Assembly (NCBI GenBank): GCA_021396245.1
Contig: WNYE01000089.1
Span: 1 to 64,000 of the forward strand
DNA: 64,000 bases
Origin: Sporothrix humicola
Lineage: Eukaryota > Ascomycota > Sordariomycetes > Ophiostomatales > Ophiostomataceae
Direction: 5' to 3'
Shown here: piece by piece, positions 1 through 12,500 of the stretch
Position numbering within the stretch: the first letter of the stretch is position 1
Layout: every line of letters begins with the position of its first letter
Translations under genes and position numbers: made by a program
Notes under the pieces: model-generated
The model's database searches: none
What the model saw: only the letters and a program-made list of their open reading frames with translations
What the model was told of the DNA's origin: nothing

Positions 1-77
<77 letters not shown>
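1..77. other. Poly-C run at the window edge (probable assembly artefact)
   Basis: Seventy-seven consecutive C residues occupy the very start of the window and abut the coding sequence of the trimethyllysine dioxygenase gene in mid-domain. No such homopolymer belongs in that protein: it would append a run of glycines after the conserved Arg-Arg-Met-Cys-Gly-Gly-Tyr segment. A scaffold-end sequencing or base-calling artefact is the most likely explanation. Confidence 0.85.
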
Positions 78-79
<2 letters not shown>

Positions 80-1894
80 ACTATAGCCACCGCACATGCG
101 GCGCACGCCGAGGAAAGCTCTGCGGCCGTGCAGGACGCGCCAGTTGTCAAAGATGACGGGCTTGCCGGGCTGGAGCTGTGTCCACAATTTGACCTGCCTG
201 GTCTGGAGGAGCTCGTTCCACGTTTGGGCCGCCCGGTACCAGTTGACCGTGGCCTGGAGCTCTGTGCGCAGGGGCAGGATGCCGCGGTCGTCGTTGTTCC
301 AGCGGATGCGGTGGACGCGGGCATTTGGGTTGTCCACGCGGACCATGCTGCTTCTGGTGTTGTTGTCCCGGTGCTGGCGGTCGCCCAGAGGGACGACGAC
401 TTTGCCGGCGACCTCGCGGTCGTGGTCGTTGAGCAACTCAAGCACGGGATACCGCCGATCGGGCGCAATAGTGATGCCCTTGTTGCCGCTGGCGTGCCAT
501 GGCACGCGGTAGTTGGACAGAATGTCAAAGGCGTCCGGGTGGTCGCGGCGCAAGATCTCGGCCGCATGGAAGCCGTCGACAAAAGACGACTCGCCGCCCA
601 GCGTTTCGGGCTCGCTGCCGTGCTGTTCCTCGCCCTCGATCGGCGGGGGAGGCTCGTGCGACAGCATGTGGAACGCCTGCAGACCCGCGGGCTCCGTAAA
701 GTACGTCGTGTCCGTGTGCGGCGGCAGTGCCAGGTTGGTGTAGGCGGTGTCGGCCATGGCGAGGTCGGGCTTGAAGTCGTAGAAGCCGCCATAATGAGTC
801 TCCCGGATAAACGCAATGCGCTCGAGCAGGTGCTTGGTGTGGATCGGGTCATCGTAGGGCGTGTTCTCGACGAAAACAATGCCATAGCGGCGAATGAGGG
901 CCGTCAGCTTGCCAATGCCCACGTCAGATGAAGTGTCCATGACCTCGTCAAAGGAGACTGTCGGCAGGCTCTCCTCGAGTGAGCGGCCCCAAAATTCAGT
1001 TCTACAGATTGAGTTAGAAGTAGGTCTCCAAAAATATGTATGATCATTCTCGCCACTGGATGCAAACTCACTTGACTGGCTCTGGAGACCGGTGGTTGTT
1101 GTCTCTGTAAAAATTTAAAAAGTCCCAGGAGTAGAAGCTCCTGTGATCGTCACCCGACCCTTTTACTTGTTAGACCAGCTTAACCTTGGAACAGACAAGA
1201 GAGACACAAAACACTTACAAGCAACATTCAGTCCTTCCTTGGTAGGCTCGGCCTTCTTGACATAGATTCTGTTATCAAGCTGATATTGTTAGCCTTTCTC
1301 TGGACCTGCAATCGACGGGAAGCTGGTCGTATGAAATAGGTAATATGGTGAGGAGGGCTCGCTTACATCGTTTATAGAAAAGTTGCGTTGCGATGTGTCC
1401 GCGTTGACGCAGACTTTGCAACGGCAGCTGTCTCTGGATGTGTGCCATAAATGTTAGTGTCATGAGTTAAGCAAAATAAAAGCACAACAGCCATGAGGCT
1501 AAAGGATAGATATTTGCTTGACGAACCTCAGCCAAATGTTTGGTCTATGAATGTTAGCTGCTGTCATCTCATTGCACAGTGTCAAAAAGCCCAATACGAC
1601 TTACAAGGTCTGAGTCTTTCGGCTCTTGGGATCGGTAATGATAAGGGTATCCTCTGTCGCTTGTACGACCATTCTCTTGTCGCCGAGCTCCTCCCAGGGT
1701 GCCTCCAATGGGTAGTTGTGGCTGTCTGTGCGGGGAGCATTCTGTGGCCGCGGACATGACGACGACAGTGGCCGGGAGGCGAGTCGGACAGCAACGGGAG
1801 CAAGGGCTGGCGCTGAAACCGTCTTTGGCAATGCAACGGAAGCCCGGCGCCCGTATGCCGGCAGCGTCGCCGGGAGACGGAAACGGGGAGGCAT
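78..1894 (-). CDS. Trimethyllysine dioxygenase, 3' end missing
   Basis: Fe(II)/2-oxoglutarate enzyme catalysing the first step of carnitine synthesis (hydroxylation of N6-trimethyllysine), normally mitochondrial. Exons on the minus strand: 1605-1894, 1527-1544, 1367-1433, 1219-1279, 1072-1159 and 78-1001. The N-terminus is rich in Arg, Ser and Ala with few acids, like a mitochondrial presequence. Next comes the zinc-binding BBOX-type domain (WLRDSCRCKVC, then SQRNFSIND), the NVAWSGDDHRS segment, and the catalytic domain with the iron-binding HTDTTYF motif and the distal His in NWRVLHGRRAF. The reading frame runs into the poly-C at RRMCGGYS, so roughly the last few tens of residues are lost. 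The start at 1894 was chosen because it begins the presequence-like stretch; an in-frame upstream ATG exists at 2059. Exon 2 is only 18 nt but restores the conserved WLRD motif. Confidence 0.88.
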
Positions 1895-2750
1895 GGCGGG
1901 GCAGTGAGAGAGGCAAGGCAGCTGGCGGCTGGGTGAATGATTGCCAATGTGAGACGGAGCTGCGGAGTGAGTGGTGGCAGCTGCTTTTGAATTGAAGAGT
2001 TCCAGATCAGAATCGTACGAGATGTTGTTGGAGCTCGAGGTTTGAGCTGTTGGAGACAAACGAGAAGGAACCTGGAATGCGCCCGCTAAGACCTTCCTTC
2101 TTTGGGCACAGTGCCACTTCCTTCAGTGGAAAGGTCCCTCGGCAATTGGCGGAGAATGGGTAAAAGCCCCCTAGAGCCTAGGTCTCTCACGTGCCCACCA
2201 CTCGCCAATTCAGAGCCAAGACTCCGTTGGCGCGGGGCATTTTGCGGTGGAAAGGGCGACCTGTGTCTGATGATATCATGTGGATACTGCCGAATTGGGG
2301 GTACTCACATGGGATTTGGGGAGAAAGAGATCAGGCTGAAGTAAGAATGCGATGAATTGCATGGGAAAGTCAAAAATAGAAGAAAACACACCTCCGTTTT
2401 GTTTTTCTGCAAACTCACCATGTGCTGTGGTTATTGTCAAAAATAAGCTTGACGCTTGAGCCGAATGGTGTAATCCGATTCGCTAATATTCTTGGTGAGA
2501 TCACTTCACTTGGAAATAGGAATAAACATGTATGTTGTTTATGTAGTTGATATAAACAAATAAAAACGGGCAATGTCGAGTGATGACCGATGGATGTGGC
2601 AGTCGACGGCAAAAAAGAACAAAAGAAAACAAAAAACAAAGAAAAGCAAGAGAATGTCCAAAACACGCTTCCAACCAGGAGACCAAAACCAGGCATCCAA
2701 AATATGTAAACCAAACAAAAAAGCAAACAAACTGCAGCCTGCCTCATCCC
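1895..2750. other. Intergenic region between the dioxygenase start and the PhoD gene end
   Basis: The stretch holds the presumed promoter and 5' leader of the dioxygenase gene (minus strand) and the 3' untranslated part of the PhoD-like gene. An A-rich segment lies at about 2600-2740. Open frames here overlap on both strands and show no recognisable domain. Confidence 0.5.
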
Positions 2751-4697
2751 CTATCCCAAGAGCTTGCTCCAGAAGGACGCCGGTTTCGACTTGGCGGCCC
2801 CGAGCGGCTCGGGCGACGCAATCGTCGTGTTCCAGGCCTCCTTTCCGTTGACAAACAGGCGGTACTGCAGCCGGCTGGCTTCGGCGTCAACCGTCTCGTC
2901 ATCGGACGACGAGGGCGGCAGGATGGTGACGGCGCCAAACTTGGAGTTGCCGCGGTAGATGTAGGCCAGCTTGACGTCTTCGCTGCCGAGCTGGAAGTAG
3001 CTCGGGATGGGCGAGTAGAACTGGCTCAGCGGGCTGGCCGAGAACTCGTGGACGGCGACACTGGGCGGCCAGCGGGCAGGCACAGGCGAGGACTCGTTGG
3101 CGGCGGGCGGCGGGAACTTTGTCGCGGCAAACTCGTGGCGGTCGCCTGACAGGACAACCACACCAACGCCCTGCAGACCCGCATCCCACATGGCTTCCAA
3201 GATCACCTGGCGCTCCACGAGGAACCCGCCCCACGTGTCGCGTGTGTTGATGCGCCAGTTTTTGGTAAACGGGACCGACGACGCCACAATCTTCCACTTG
3301 ATACCGCGCGGCTCGGGCCGCCGCAAGAACGCCAGGAAATCCTCGAGCTGCTCGGCGCCCAGCATCGTCTTGTTGGCGCTGTCAAAGGGCAGCGAGTTGC
3401 TGGAGCGGTATGTGCGCGTGTCCAGCATAAAAAAGCTGGCCGGGCCCTGCGAGAACTCAAAGTAGGTGGCACCGGCACGCGCACCCCGCAGCAAACCGCT
3501 GGCGCCCGCCTGGCGCGCCAGTGGTGGGTTTGCCGCCGTGTGGTAGTGGTGGTAGGGCTCCACGGCAGCCTGGTAGATACCCGTCTGGCGCTTGTCCCAG
3601 TCGTTCTTGATCTCGTGGTCGTCCAGTACGTGGATCCAGCTCAGGTTCTGCGCAATTGGGTTCCAGTCGGGCGACGCATAGACCTGGCGGTACTTTTGGC
3701 GGTAGTCGCTGACCGTCTTGCCCCACCAGCGCGGGACGTCGACGTAGACAAAGTCGCCCAGGAACAGCATGAACTGGGCTCCGAGAGTAGGGAGCACCTT
3801 GGCCAGGTGGCGCGTACCCGGGATGGCCAGAGGGTGGTCCGCCGGCGTGTAGGGCACTCGCGAGACCATGCACGAGGTGGCCACAAAGGTAAAGCTGCCG
3901 TTGTTCAAGTCGGGCACCTGGCCCGCCTTGGGCCCGGACGTAAAGTGGCCCGAGTGGCCGTTGGACGTGCGCCACTCGTAGCCACGCTGCGACGGGTGGC
4001 CCAGCTTGACGTTGAGAACGACGGTGTAGTCGGTGCTGTTGTCCGTGTAGCGCATACCGCCGGCGGGCTGCCACGTGGGGAGCTCAAACGGCGGGTTGGC
4101 GTCCTTCAAACGGATCTCCATGGACACAGGCATCTTGGACTGGTCGGGCTCGCGAATCAAAAACTTGGCGTGGGTGTTGGAGACGTAGCCGAGGCGCACA
4201 AACGAGAGGTCCTCGCCGGTAATGGCGTGCTCCGAGTAGAGGCGGTCAGCCACGAGAGCCACGAGCAGGATGTTCGTCAGGACGGCCAAGAACGACAAGA
4301 ATTTGCTGGGGCTTGGGAAGCCCAAAAACAGAGCACGGAGGCCATTGAGGGGCTTCGGCCGGACGGCCATAGAGCTAGTAATATCGACGTCCTCCTCCTC
4401 GACACCGTCGCCGTCCTCGTCAATAACGGCTGTATCTGTCACCACAACGTCGACTTCCTTGACGATTTCGAACTGCGGCTCAGACAAGTAGCTGAGAATA
4501 AAGGAGGGGATGTTGATGCCCATCAGGGCGAACACAAGAGGGGGGATGAACTGTGAGAGAGGTTAGCGGGAGCAGCCTTGGCGGGAGACGAGACACAGGG
4601 GTGCACTCACAGGAATCAGCGCCCATCGTAAGAAAAAGTAAGATCCAATTCGGATCAGAAGCGACGACGCCGCCGCGATCTTGGTCTGGACCGTCAT
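2751..4697 (-). CDS. PhoD-like metallophosphatase with membrane segments
   Basis: Two exons, 4611-4697 and 2751-4550, join at a GTGAGT donor and a CACAG acceptor to give 628 residues. The start ATG at 4697 has a favourable ACA context. The PhoD-like phosphatase core shows VATSCMVSR (about residue 253), FLGDFVYVD (about 293) and the metal-site motif LDDHEIKND (about 338), followed by LDTRTYR. PhoD enzymes are calcium/iron-dependent phosphomonoesterases or phosphodiesterases. Two hydrophobic segments, at about residues 17-50 and 112-132, precede the catalytic domain, and an acidic linker (DEDGDGVEEEDVD) lies between them, so the enzyme is probably membrane-anchored. It is transcribed divergently from the p24-family gene. 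The substrate cannot be inferred from sequence. Confidence 0.88.
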
Positions 4698-5869
4698 TGT
4701 CGTCAGCGTGGGCGTCGCGACCGTTGTGGATCTCGTAAGCGGCCCGGTGCGAGCAGAGAGACCTCGCTCGACTTAAATAAAGGCCGGAAGCTTTGTCGGC
4801 AGCTTTGTTGACAGTATATGTCGTCTTGTATTCTGTTTTCTTTCTTCTGGGTTTTGTTGTCAATTTCGAGTTCTTAACGTTGCCTGGTGATGCACCGGTT
4901 AATATCGTTGCGTGGTCGTCGTCGAGCACCGGCAGAGCTCAAGGGGCGATTGCAAACATGTGCAGGTTCGTGTTTGTTGAAAAAATATTGCAAACCAGTT
5001 GGAAAGTGAAGTCGAGAGAGTCGATGTTAAAGAAATTGAAAATCGAGAAAGTTGAATTGGAAAGAATTAGGAAGCGAAAAGCGAAATTACGTCGACAGAC
5101 GAATACGGAAGGTCAAACGGTTTTCTTCGACAGGCCGAGGGAGGTGGAAGGTGCAGAGGAGGGTGCTGAGACACGGCTGTGGAGATAGCTGTTGCAGGTG
5201 CTTTTTCTCTCCAAATTGTCAATGATATCATCGTGTTTGGTGCCCTATCTCCCTGTGGCTGATTCAGGCAGGACCAAAACGGACCAAAACTGGGCCTGGC
5301 CTGGCCATTGACGGTTGCTCCAGGCCAATGCCGTCAAGCTTTTGGCGGTCGTGTCGTGTCGCGCCTTCCCCTGTAAGCCCATTGGCCAGAGCTGCTTCGA
5401 TCTGAAGTTAGCGTGTTGGAGCTCTTTCTGCCCGTGTTCTCTTCGATCTCTTCAGGGCAGTTTCCCCCTTTGAGGTGCTGTAGCGCCAAAGCGAGGCCCC
5501 ACTTTCCCTCTTCAACTGGTCGTCTGGGTGCCCCTGAACGAGTTTTTGCTCGGGGCTGGGAAATTGAATAATCCGCTAAAGCTGACGGGGAGCTCTTGCG
5601 CGCTACTTTACACTTTACGCTGTATTACTCCGTATTGGAGCATTTTGGAGCAGGAGCCAGGGGGTGGGCCAGGCTAGGGGAAAGCGTGTCCAGCGTGTCC
5701 AGTTCCAGAAGCAATCCGTTTTCTCGTTCCCGTTTCTCGCGCCGCGTTGTGGGTTATCACCAAATCCCCTTTTTGATCATTGTCATTGTCGATTTGACAA
5801 CTCCATCACGACTCCCCATCTCGACACCGTCTCCCATCTCCCCGGACGACTTCTACACAACCACACACA
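4698..5869. other. Divergent promoter region (PhoD gene / p24 gene)
   Basis: This 1.2-kb stretch separates two divergently transcribed genes. It contains a perfect tandem 10-mer and an adjacent GGCCTGG repeat near 5.27-5.31 kb. A 131-codon open frame at 4793-5188 has no recognisable domain and is not annotated as a gene. Confidence 0.5.
5271..5290. repeat. Tandem duplicate of a 10-mer
   Basis: The 10-mer GGACCAAAAC occurs twice without a gap and is followed at 5293-5306 by GGCC TGGCC TGGCC. It lies in a divergent promoter region and could be a paired regulatory site; this is inference. Confidence 0.6.
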
Positions 5870-6620
5870 ATGCGGATTTCAACGATGCTGACCGGCCTTG
5901 CGGCCTGGTTTGCGACGGACGTGACGGCGACGGCTCTGACATACAAGCTCGCAGCCGGCGAGAAGGCGTGCTTCTATGCGCAGGCCCCGACCAAGGGCGA
6001 GAAGATTGCCTTTTACTTTGCGGTAGGTGACGGTGACTGACAAAAGACTGGGATGATCGTTGGCTGACAATGCAGGTCCAATCCGGTGGCTCGTTCGATG
6101 TCAACTACGAGGTGACGGACCCCAACGGCAAGATCCTGCTCGAGGGCCTCAACGAGCGCCAGGGCGACTTTGTCTTTACCGCCAACGAGATTGGCGAGCA
6201 CAAGTTCTGCTTCAACAACGAGATGAGCACGTACACCGACAAGTACGTCGACTTTGAGATTTCGGTAGGTCCCCCGACTTTGACTAAACTCCTATTGCTC
6301 TCGTGACCATGCTAACGCTCGCCTCGCAGGTCGAGAACGAGGCCCGCGTTGCCCTCCCGTCGAAGCAGGGCAGCTCCAACGAGCAGACCAGCGCCCTGTC
6401 CGAGTCCGCCTTCAAGATCTCCGGCCAGCTTTCGACCATCACCCGCAACCAAAAGTACTTCCGCACGCGCGAGAACCGCAACTTCAGCACCGTCCGCAGC
6501 ACCGAGAAGCGGATTATCAACTTTAGCTTCATCCAGTCCGGCCTGATTGTCTGCATGGGCGCCCTGCAGGTCTTTGTCGTGCGCTTCTTCTTCCAGGGCG
6601 CACGCAAGGGCTACGTATGA
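5870..6620 (+). CDS. p24-family (emp24/GOLD) cargo receptor, gamma-like
   Basis: Three exons, 5870-6022, 6076-6264 and 6330-6620, give 210 residues. The layout is that of p24 proteins: a cleavable signal peptide (residues 1-22), a GOLD domain with paired cysteines (KACFYAQ and KFCFNNEM), a short coiled-coil stretch (about 130-175), one transmembrane helix (FIQSGLIVCMGALQVFVVRFFF) and a short cytosolic tail (QGARKGYV) that follows paired aromatic residues at the helix end. p24 proteins cycle in COPII/COPI vesicles between ER and Golgi and help select cargo such as GPI-anchored proteins. The sequence resembles the fungal gamma subfamily (yeast Erp2/3/4) more than Emp24 itself, but subfamily assignment is inference. 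Both introns have clear donors and acceptors. Confidence 0.9.
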
Positions 6621-7538
6621 ACAATTCGCGGCGGCACGCCACGGATTGGGACGCCCAACGAAACCTTTTACCTTTTTCTTCTTCATTGTGTTATATTGTT
6701 TCCCATTTCTTCATGGGCGGGATGCAAAACTGGCGTACGGCATAAAAACGAACAGCGAAAAACGAAAGAGACGGAACAATCGATTCAGATTCGGACGAGG
6801 CAGAAGGACAGGAGACCGCAACTGCTGGGTTCCAACGTGTACAAATACCACGAGTGGAACACTTTTTAGAAGGAGACAAGACGGAGTACACCCGCATATT
6901 TAATTCAGCCACATATTATGATGTTTTTCTTCATTACTTGAAGCTCCTGAATTGCAAGTTCAATATCAACACGTAAACTCTTGTCACGTGATGCCAATCT
7001 GTACTTACTGAGATACACCTCAAACTTTGGCATTGACCTAAGTAAATCATGAATATAACTCGTGAAATCAAACACATCCTGTCAATTATTTCTATGTCAA
7101 AAGCATTTGGCAATCAACAGATGTTCAACATTGATTCAACGGGAGTGGCAGACACATGAAAATAACCTGAGGACACAGTGCAGATGACAGTGCTACCTAT
7201 TTCCTAAAACAGTACGAAAGGCTGGCTTGGCCCCACAAAAAAATACCAATCTTGTTCTCAACCGCGTGCAGTCAACTTTGCCTTGCAGGCACCATCATCA
7301 TCATTAATTTTCGAACGACAACGCAAACGTCTTCGTCGCCAACGCCGTCATCTCTGCACCGGCACTCCATACACTAGACATTAATACAGCAGATGCGACA
7401 GACGATACCCTACTCTGGAAATTAGCCCGCGACTTTCCCCGGGGATACGCGATTCAAACGGGAAAACGACGAAAGTAATCCTCGGCACTCGACGACATCT
7501 CCCACCCTCCACATCTCACACCTTACACGCCACACGCA
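6621..7538. other. Intergenic region, p24 gene to PRP45
   Basis: It holds the 3' end of the p24-family gene and the promoter of the downstream splicing-factor gene. A CATCATCAT run lies at about 7290-7305. No coding potential was recognised on either strand. Confidence 0.5.
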
Positions 7539-9564
7539 ATGGCCTTTGCGTCGTCGCTGGCGCGGTCGCTGCCGAAGCCCAAGTACACGGGCGAGGAGGA
7601 AGAGGCGCCGGCACGGGCGGCACAGCGCGGACCGCGGATTGTGAGCGCGGCCGACCTCGACGCGGAAACACAGATCGTCCTCAAAAAGCGGGCGACCGTC
7701 CCTCCCTACGGCCAACGGCGGGAATGGCGGCCACGAAATGTTGAAGATTTCGGCGACGGCGGCGCGTTCCCCGAGATTCCATTTGCCCAGTACCCCCTGG
7801 ATATGGGACGCTCAGGGAAGGATGCTCAGTCGACAAAGAGCAATGCTCTGGCGGTGCAGGTCGACGGCGAGGGCAAGGTCAAGTACGACGCGATTGCACG
7901 GCTGGGCCACACGGACGGGCGGGTGATCCACACGTCGTTCAAGGACCTGATCCCGCTGCGGCAGCGCGCCGAGGCTGGCGATTTGAATCTCGACAGGCCC
8001 GACCAGGAATCGGTGGCCGAGACGACGGAGCGCACAAAGAACGCGCTGGCGGCGCTGGTGAGCGGCGCCGTGGCAGCCCAGAAACCCAAGACGCTGGCGC
8101 ACATGGGCGGCCAGCGGAAGGACGCGACGTATGTGCGGTACACGCCGGCGTCGCAGTTTGGCGACAGCAGCAAGAAGCAGGACCGCGTGATGAAGATTGT
8201 GGAGCGGCAGCGGGATCCCATGGAGCCGCCCAAGTTCAAGCACAAGAAGATTCCCCGAGGGCGTGAGTATCCCCGCCCGCGATTTATCTACTATTGTATA
8301 CCATTTGCTAACGTTTAACAGCCCCCAGCCCGCCACCACCGGTTATGCATAGTCCGCCGCGCAAACTCACCGCGGCGGACCAAGAAGCATGGAAGATTCC
8401 TCGTAAGTCACACCATACATGGCCGACACGTTGTGATGCCCTAGTTCACACACTAATTCTTGCTGTTTAGCCCCCATTTCCAACTGGAAGAACCCCAAGG
8501 GCTACACTGTACCCCTCGACAAACGCCTGGCCGCGGCCGGCAAGGGCCTGGAGGACGTCACGATCAACGACAAGTTTGCACAGTTCTCGGAGGCGCTGTT
8601 CATGGCCGACCGGCACGCGCGCGAAGAGGTGCGGCAGCGCGCGCAGATGCAGCAGCGGCTGGCCGAGAAGGAGAAGCTGCAAAAGGAGGAGCACCTGCGG
8701 GAGCTCGCACAGCAAGCACGGGCCGAGCGTGCGGCAGCAGCGGGGCCGTCAAGAAGGGGCCGCTCAAGATCTCGTTCGCGCTCGTCCGCTGGCAGCCGCA
8801 GCAGTTACAGCCGCTCGCGGTCAGGATCACGTTCGTCCTACGACAGCCGCAGTCGCAGTCGCAGTCGCAGCGGTGACCGCAGCAACGACGAGGATCGCGC
8901 CGTCCGTGCGCGTGAAGAGGCCCGCCGCGAGAAGCGCCGTGAAGAGGAGCGCAAGCTCCGTCAGTCGCGCATGGGCGCCGAGCGGCGGATGCAGGTGCTG
9001 GCGCGCGAGCAGAACCGCGACATTTCCGAAAAGGTGGCGCTGGGCCTGGCCAAGCCCACCGCCTCCAAGGAGGGAATGTACGACTCGCGGTTGTTTAACC
9101 AGACAAGCGGCTTTGACAGCGGGTTCAACGAGGACAACCCGTACGACAAGCCGCTGTTTGCGGCCCAGGACGCCATTGGCAGTATTTACCGGACGCGGGG
9201 TGGGCCTGGCGGTGGTGGAGATGATGACTTCGATGACCCGGCGGCAGGCGATGCCGAGATGGCCAAGATCCAAAAGACGAGCCGGTTTGGCGAGGCTTTG
9301 GGCCGCGGCACGTTCAAGGGTGCGCGCGATGTCGAGGCGCGCGAGGGTCCTGTGCAGTTTGAAAAAGAGTCGACTGGGCTGGGCGTTTCCGGTAGTGCAG
9401 CACCGGCGGCCGACCCGTTTAATGTGGACAAGTTTTTGTCCGAAGTGGAGCAGGGCCAGGGCAGCGGATCAGGCGGCGGTAGCAGCAGTAAGCGCGGCTA
9501 CGGATTACAGGCCGACGGCGGCTCGTCGCGGTCCAAACGTGCTCGCGTGGAGGACGACGACTGA
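7539..9564 (+). CDS. prp45: SNW/SKIP domain pre-mRNA splicing factor (Prp45)
   Basis: Exons 7539-8262, 8322-8402 and 8471-9564 give 632 residues. The protein carries the SKIP/SNW region, including the diagnostic SNWKN motif (about residue 272) that lies just after the second intron, and the conserved stretch PPKFKHKKIPRG before the first. A low-complexity RS-like segment (SRSRSRS-type repeats, about residues 345-390) follows, then a conserved ERRMQVLAREQNRDISEKVALG region and a C-terminus rich in Asp, Gly and Ser ending in basic SKRARVEDDD. Prp45/SKIP is a component of the activated spliceosome, acting with the Prp19-related complex. An RS tract of this type is seen in fungal and animal homologues but not in the short budding-yeast protein. 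Confidence 0.93.
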
Positions 9565-12500
9565 GGGGACTGTGATAATAGCGTGCTTTCCTCTTTTCAT
9601 TGCTTTTCTTTTATATTTCTGTACATTGCCATTGGGTCTGATTTCTGGCTGGATAGCATCTACATTCTAGAACGGCGTTATTTTTCTCCCGTCTCGTTGA
9701 TATGCATATTTCAAAGTGAGTGAAGGGGCCCGTAACGCAAAAGCCCAGGAAAGGCGATGTTGGGAGCATTTGTCCCATGCATTCTCGCGCGGCACAGATA
9801 TGAATTTTGAATATCGTAGATGTCTTGGCAGGCGACTGAACGAAAGAACGACAACAGACGGACCTGATAAATATGTCTCGGTGGCATGGAATGTACGGAG
9901 TACGAGATATGTTTACGCTTTACTGTGTCTTTGCCGCTCGCTACCCCTGAGCAGGATTTTGGGTGCTTAAGCTCTCAGATGGTTACTGTGCTCAGCCACG
10001 ATGTTTAATTTCACGATATCAAATACTCCGCAAGCCACCACGAATTAAATCTTATCGTCTCGCTTTTGCTCCGATCTCGTATTTTTGTGCCCATAGCCTC
10101 TTTCGGCACAACGGTGACGGACGCTTGTCAACGCTGGCCTGAGCGTTGTAGTTGCTGCCTGGCATTGGTTTTCTTGGCCCTGTCTGTCACTTCACCTTGT
10201 CAGAGCACGGCAAGTGTCCGATCGTGGCGTTTTATGCCAAGCAAAAACCACGATTAGGGGCAATCTTCAAGAGAAGGAAAAGAAGAAGAAAAAAAAGTGT
10301 GGAGGGCGTATCGTGCACAGACAACTCGTCCTCGTCCTCAGATTTTGGATGATTGATGAGCTCGAGTCAACTAACTCATTTATGTTGCACTGGCCTTACC
10401 GAAAATGGACTGCTGTGCGAGATCCAATCCCATCGTCCAGTCAAGACGGCTGTTCGGCGTGTAAGCCGGCCGATTTGGAGGTTCTTGTCTGGTTCTTGGG
10501 TTAGGGCGACAGCCATGGTTGCATTGGGTTGTCAAAGAGCAAAGAGTCGGCATTTTCCCGTATTTTATCTCTTATGCTTCTTTCTGCTTGCCATTCATTT
10601 TCTCGTAGGATTCTCTGGTGGGATTTGTTTCTTCTTTTCCTTCTCGCCGTCTCGTGGGGAAATAACCTTTTCTGTCGTGTTAGTCCGTCTTGTCGTCGAA
10701 AAGGAAGCCTCAAAAGGCAAAGCCAAAAGCAAAAGACACCCCTGGGGCTGCCGTTCTACCCGAAAAGTGGAGGCCGGCCTTGCCATTTGGCGGCTCCTTT
10801 GCGAGCTTTGGCCTTGTGGGAGAGAGAGACATGAGTGAGAGAAGACGGCGAAGACAAAAGTGGTATCGTGCAAAAGTTGAAAAGTGGTAATGATCTGACG
10901 ATGAGGAGGGGAGAAAGTGAAAAATGACTCCGTTAAAAAGAGGAAGAAGACGAGATTCTTGGGTAGCGTCGTGACGGCGTCGATGCCTATTATCAAGGTG
11001 GGAAGGAACGAGCCCTACCAGTGTTTCCTTCCTCCATCGTGGGTATGTGGAATACTTTTGTATCCGGCCTTGTGCTGTTGCGGCATACAGGGCGACGGAA
11101 GGCTCGGCGTGGAAAGAAAAATGCTTGGCAGGGCAAGCCCACTGCCATGTGCTGGATCTGTCCAGCACTGGCCGTCCGGGCTGTTGTGATCATGTCCATC
11201 GCTGTTGCCTCAATCCGTTCCTGGATGCCCGACCAGGGTAGGTGCGATCGTCGCTCGTGAGAGTCCAGACCCCCGGCGGAAACAGCAGCGAAACAACGAC
11301 AGCAAGAGCGATGGGCGCAGCGGTTTTGTGAGGCAAACCAGAGCAATAGCAAGCGCTTTCTCTCGCCCTAAGCATGCCCAGAAAAGGGTGCTTATTCTTC
11401 GGTATGACTTCCACCCATGGTGACTGGCTCAGTGCGTTCCGTGTTGCATTCTACCTTTTTCTGTTCCTCTCTTTGAATTCTGTTCCTGCACCACACCTGG
11501 CCAATCCTAAAGGCCAAGCTTTTTCTCTTTGGGCTTTTCTGAGCCCCGAAAGTGTGGAAATCCACTGGGAACGGCGCTTGCATGACCCTAGCGGGCGGCG
11601 ACGTCGACAGCACCACTCGCGCCTTCCCCTTTTCTGTCGAAACGTGTGGTGTGGCCGTGTGGGTTTCGTCACCAAACGGACAAAACGTTCGTATTAGTAG
11701 CGCCGGTCTTTTGTGAAAGACGGTTGCCCCTGCTGTTTGTTTACGGGAGTCGTTAGTGTTAGATTTTTCTTTCTCTTTTCTTCTCTCCCCTTTTTCATGT
11801 GCCTGATGGTGCCCCGGTGCTATCGTGGACCTATTTTTGGATTATCACTCTCCCTTTCTGCGTGTTTTGCGTGTTCTTTCAAGGGCCTGTTTTTCTGTTT
11901 TCCTCCGTTTGTCTTCTCCATGTCTTTTAGCGATTGCCGTTGCTGGGAGTCCGAGTTGTCGGTCTTTCCTTTTTCTCTTTTATTTTGCTCTTGCCGTTTT
12001 TCTACCACAGTAATTCTTTCTCGTCCTTCCTCCTTTTGTATGGCCCCACTCACATTGCGTACGACACTCACACCCAAACGGGAAGGAAGGGCCTCCCACT
12101 TCTTTGACTCGACGAGTCGACCATCGTAGCATTCAGATGGAAAGAGCGGAGCAGACGGGACTTCGTTTGGTTGTTGCCTCGTTCGCCGCTCTTGCTGATT
12201 TCTCTGATTTGACTCCGGTCTTTTTCTATGGGACCGTATTTTGTAGTCCATAGCTTGATCTTTTTAATCTGGGTCGCACCCTCCATCTTTGATGGTGGTC
12301 TGCTCTTTCCTGCTCTCCTCATCCTGGACGTGCTCGCCCTCCCTTTCTTCGTATCTTGGACAGGGACCCATTTCTTCTCCTGCTGCGCATCGCATATCAT
12401 AAACGGGTCCGAGTGCGCGTCCCTTTTCTTACTATTGACTACTACGCGGCACCCATTTACTTTACATTCCTCACTTTTGACAATCTTTTTTCATCTTGAC

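Noticed and set aside
128..931. A 267-codon open frame on the plus strand opposite the dioxygenase gene.
   Set aside because: It is the antisense shadow of the conserved exon 78-1001; the minus strand carries the recognisable motifs.
4793..5188. A 131-codon open frame on plus with a hydrophobic start and a basic, coiled-coil-like end, just upstream of the PhoD gene.
   Set aside because: It lies in a divergent promoter, shows no known domain, has no introns or conserved context, and its composition fits an accidental frame in leader sequence.
10353..10838. A 161-codon open frame in the gap before the GH16 gene.
   Set aside because: Low complexity with overlapping frames on the other strand and no domain.
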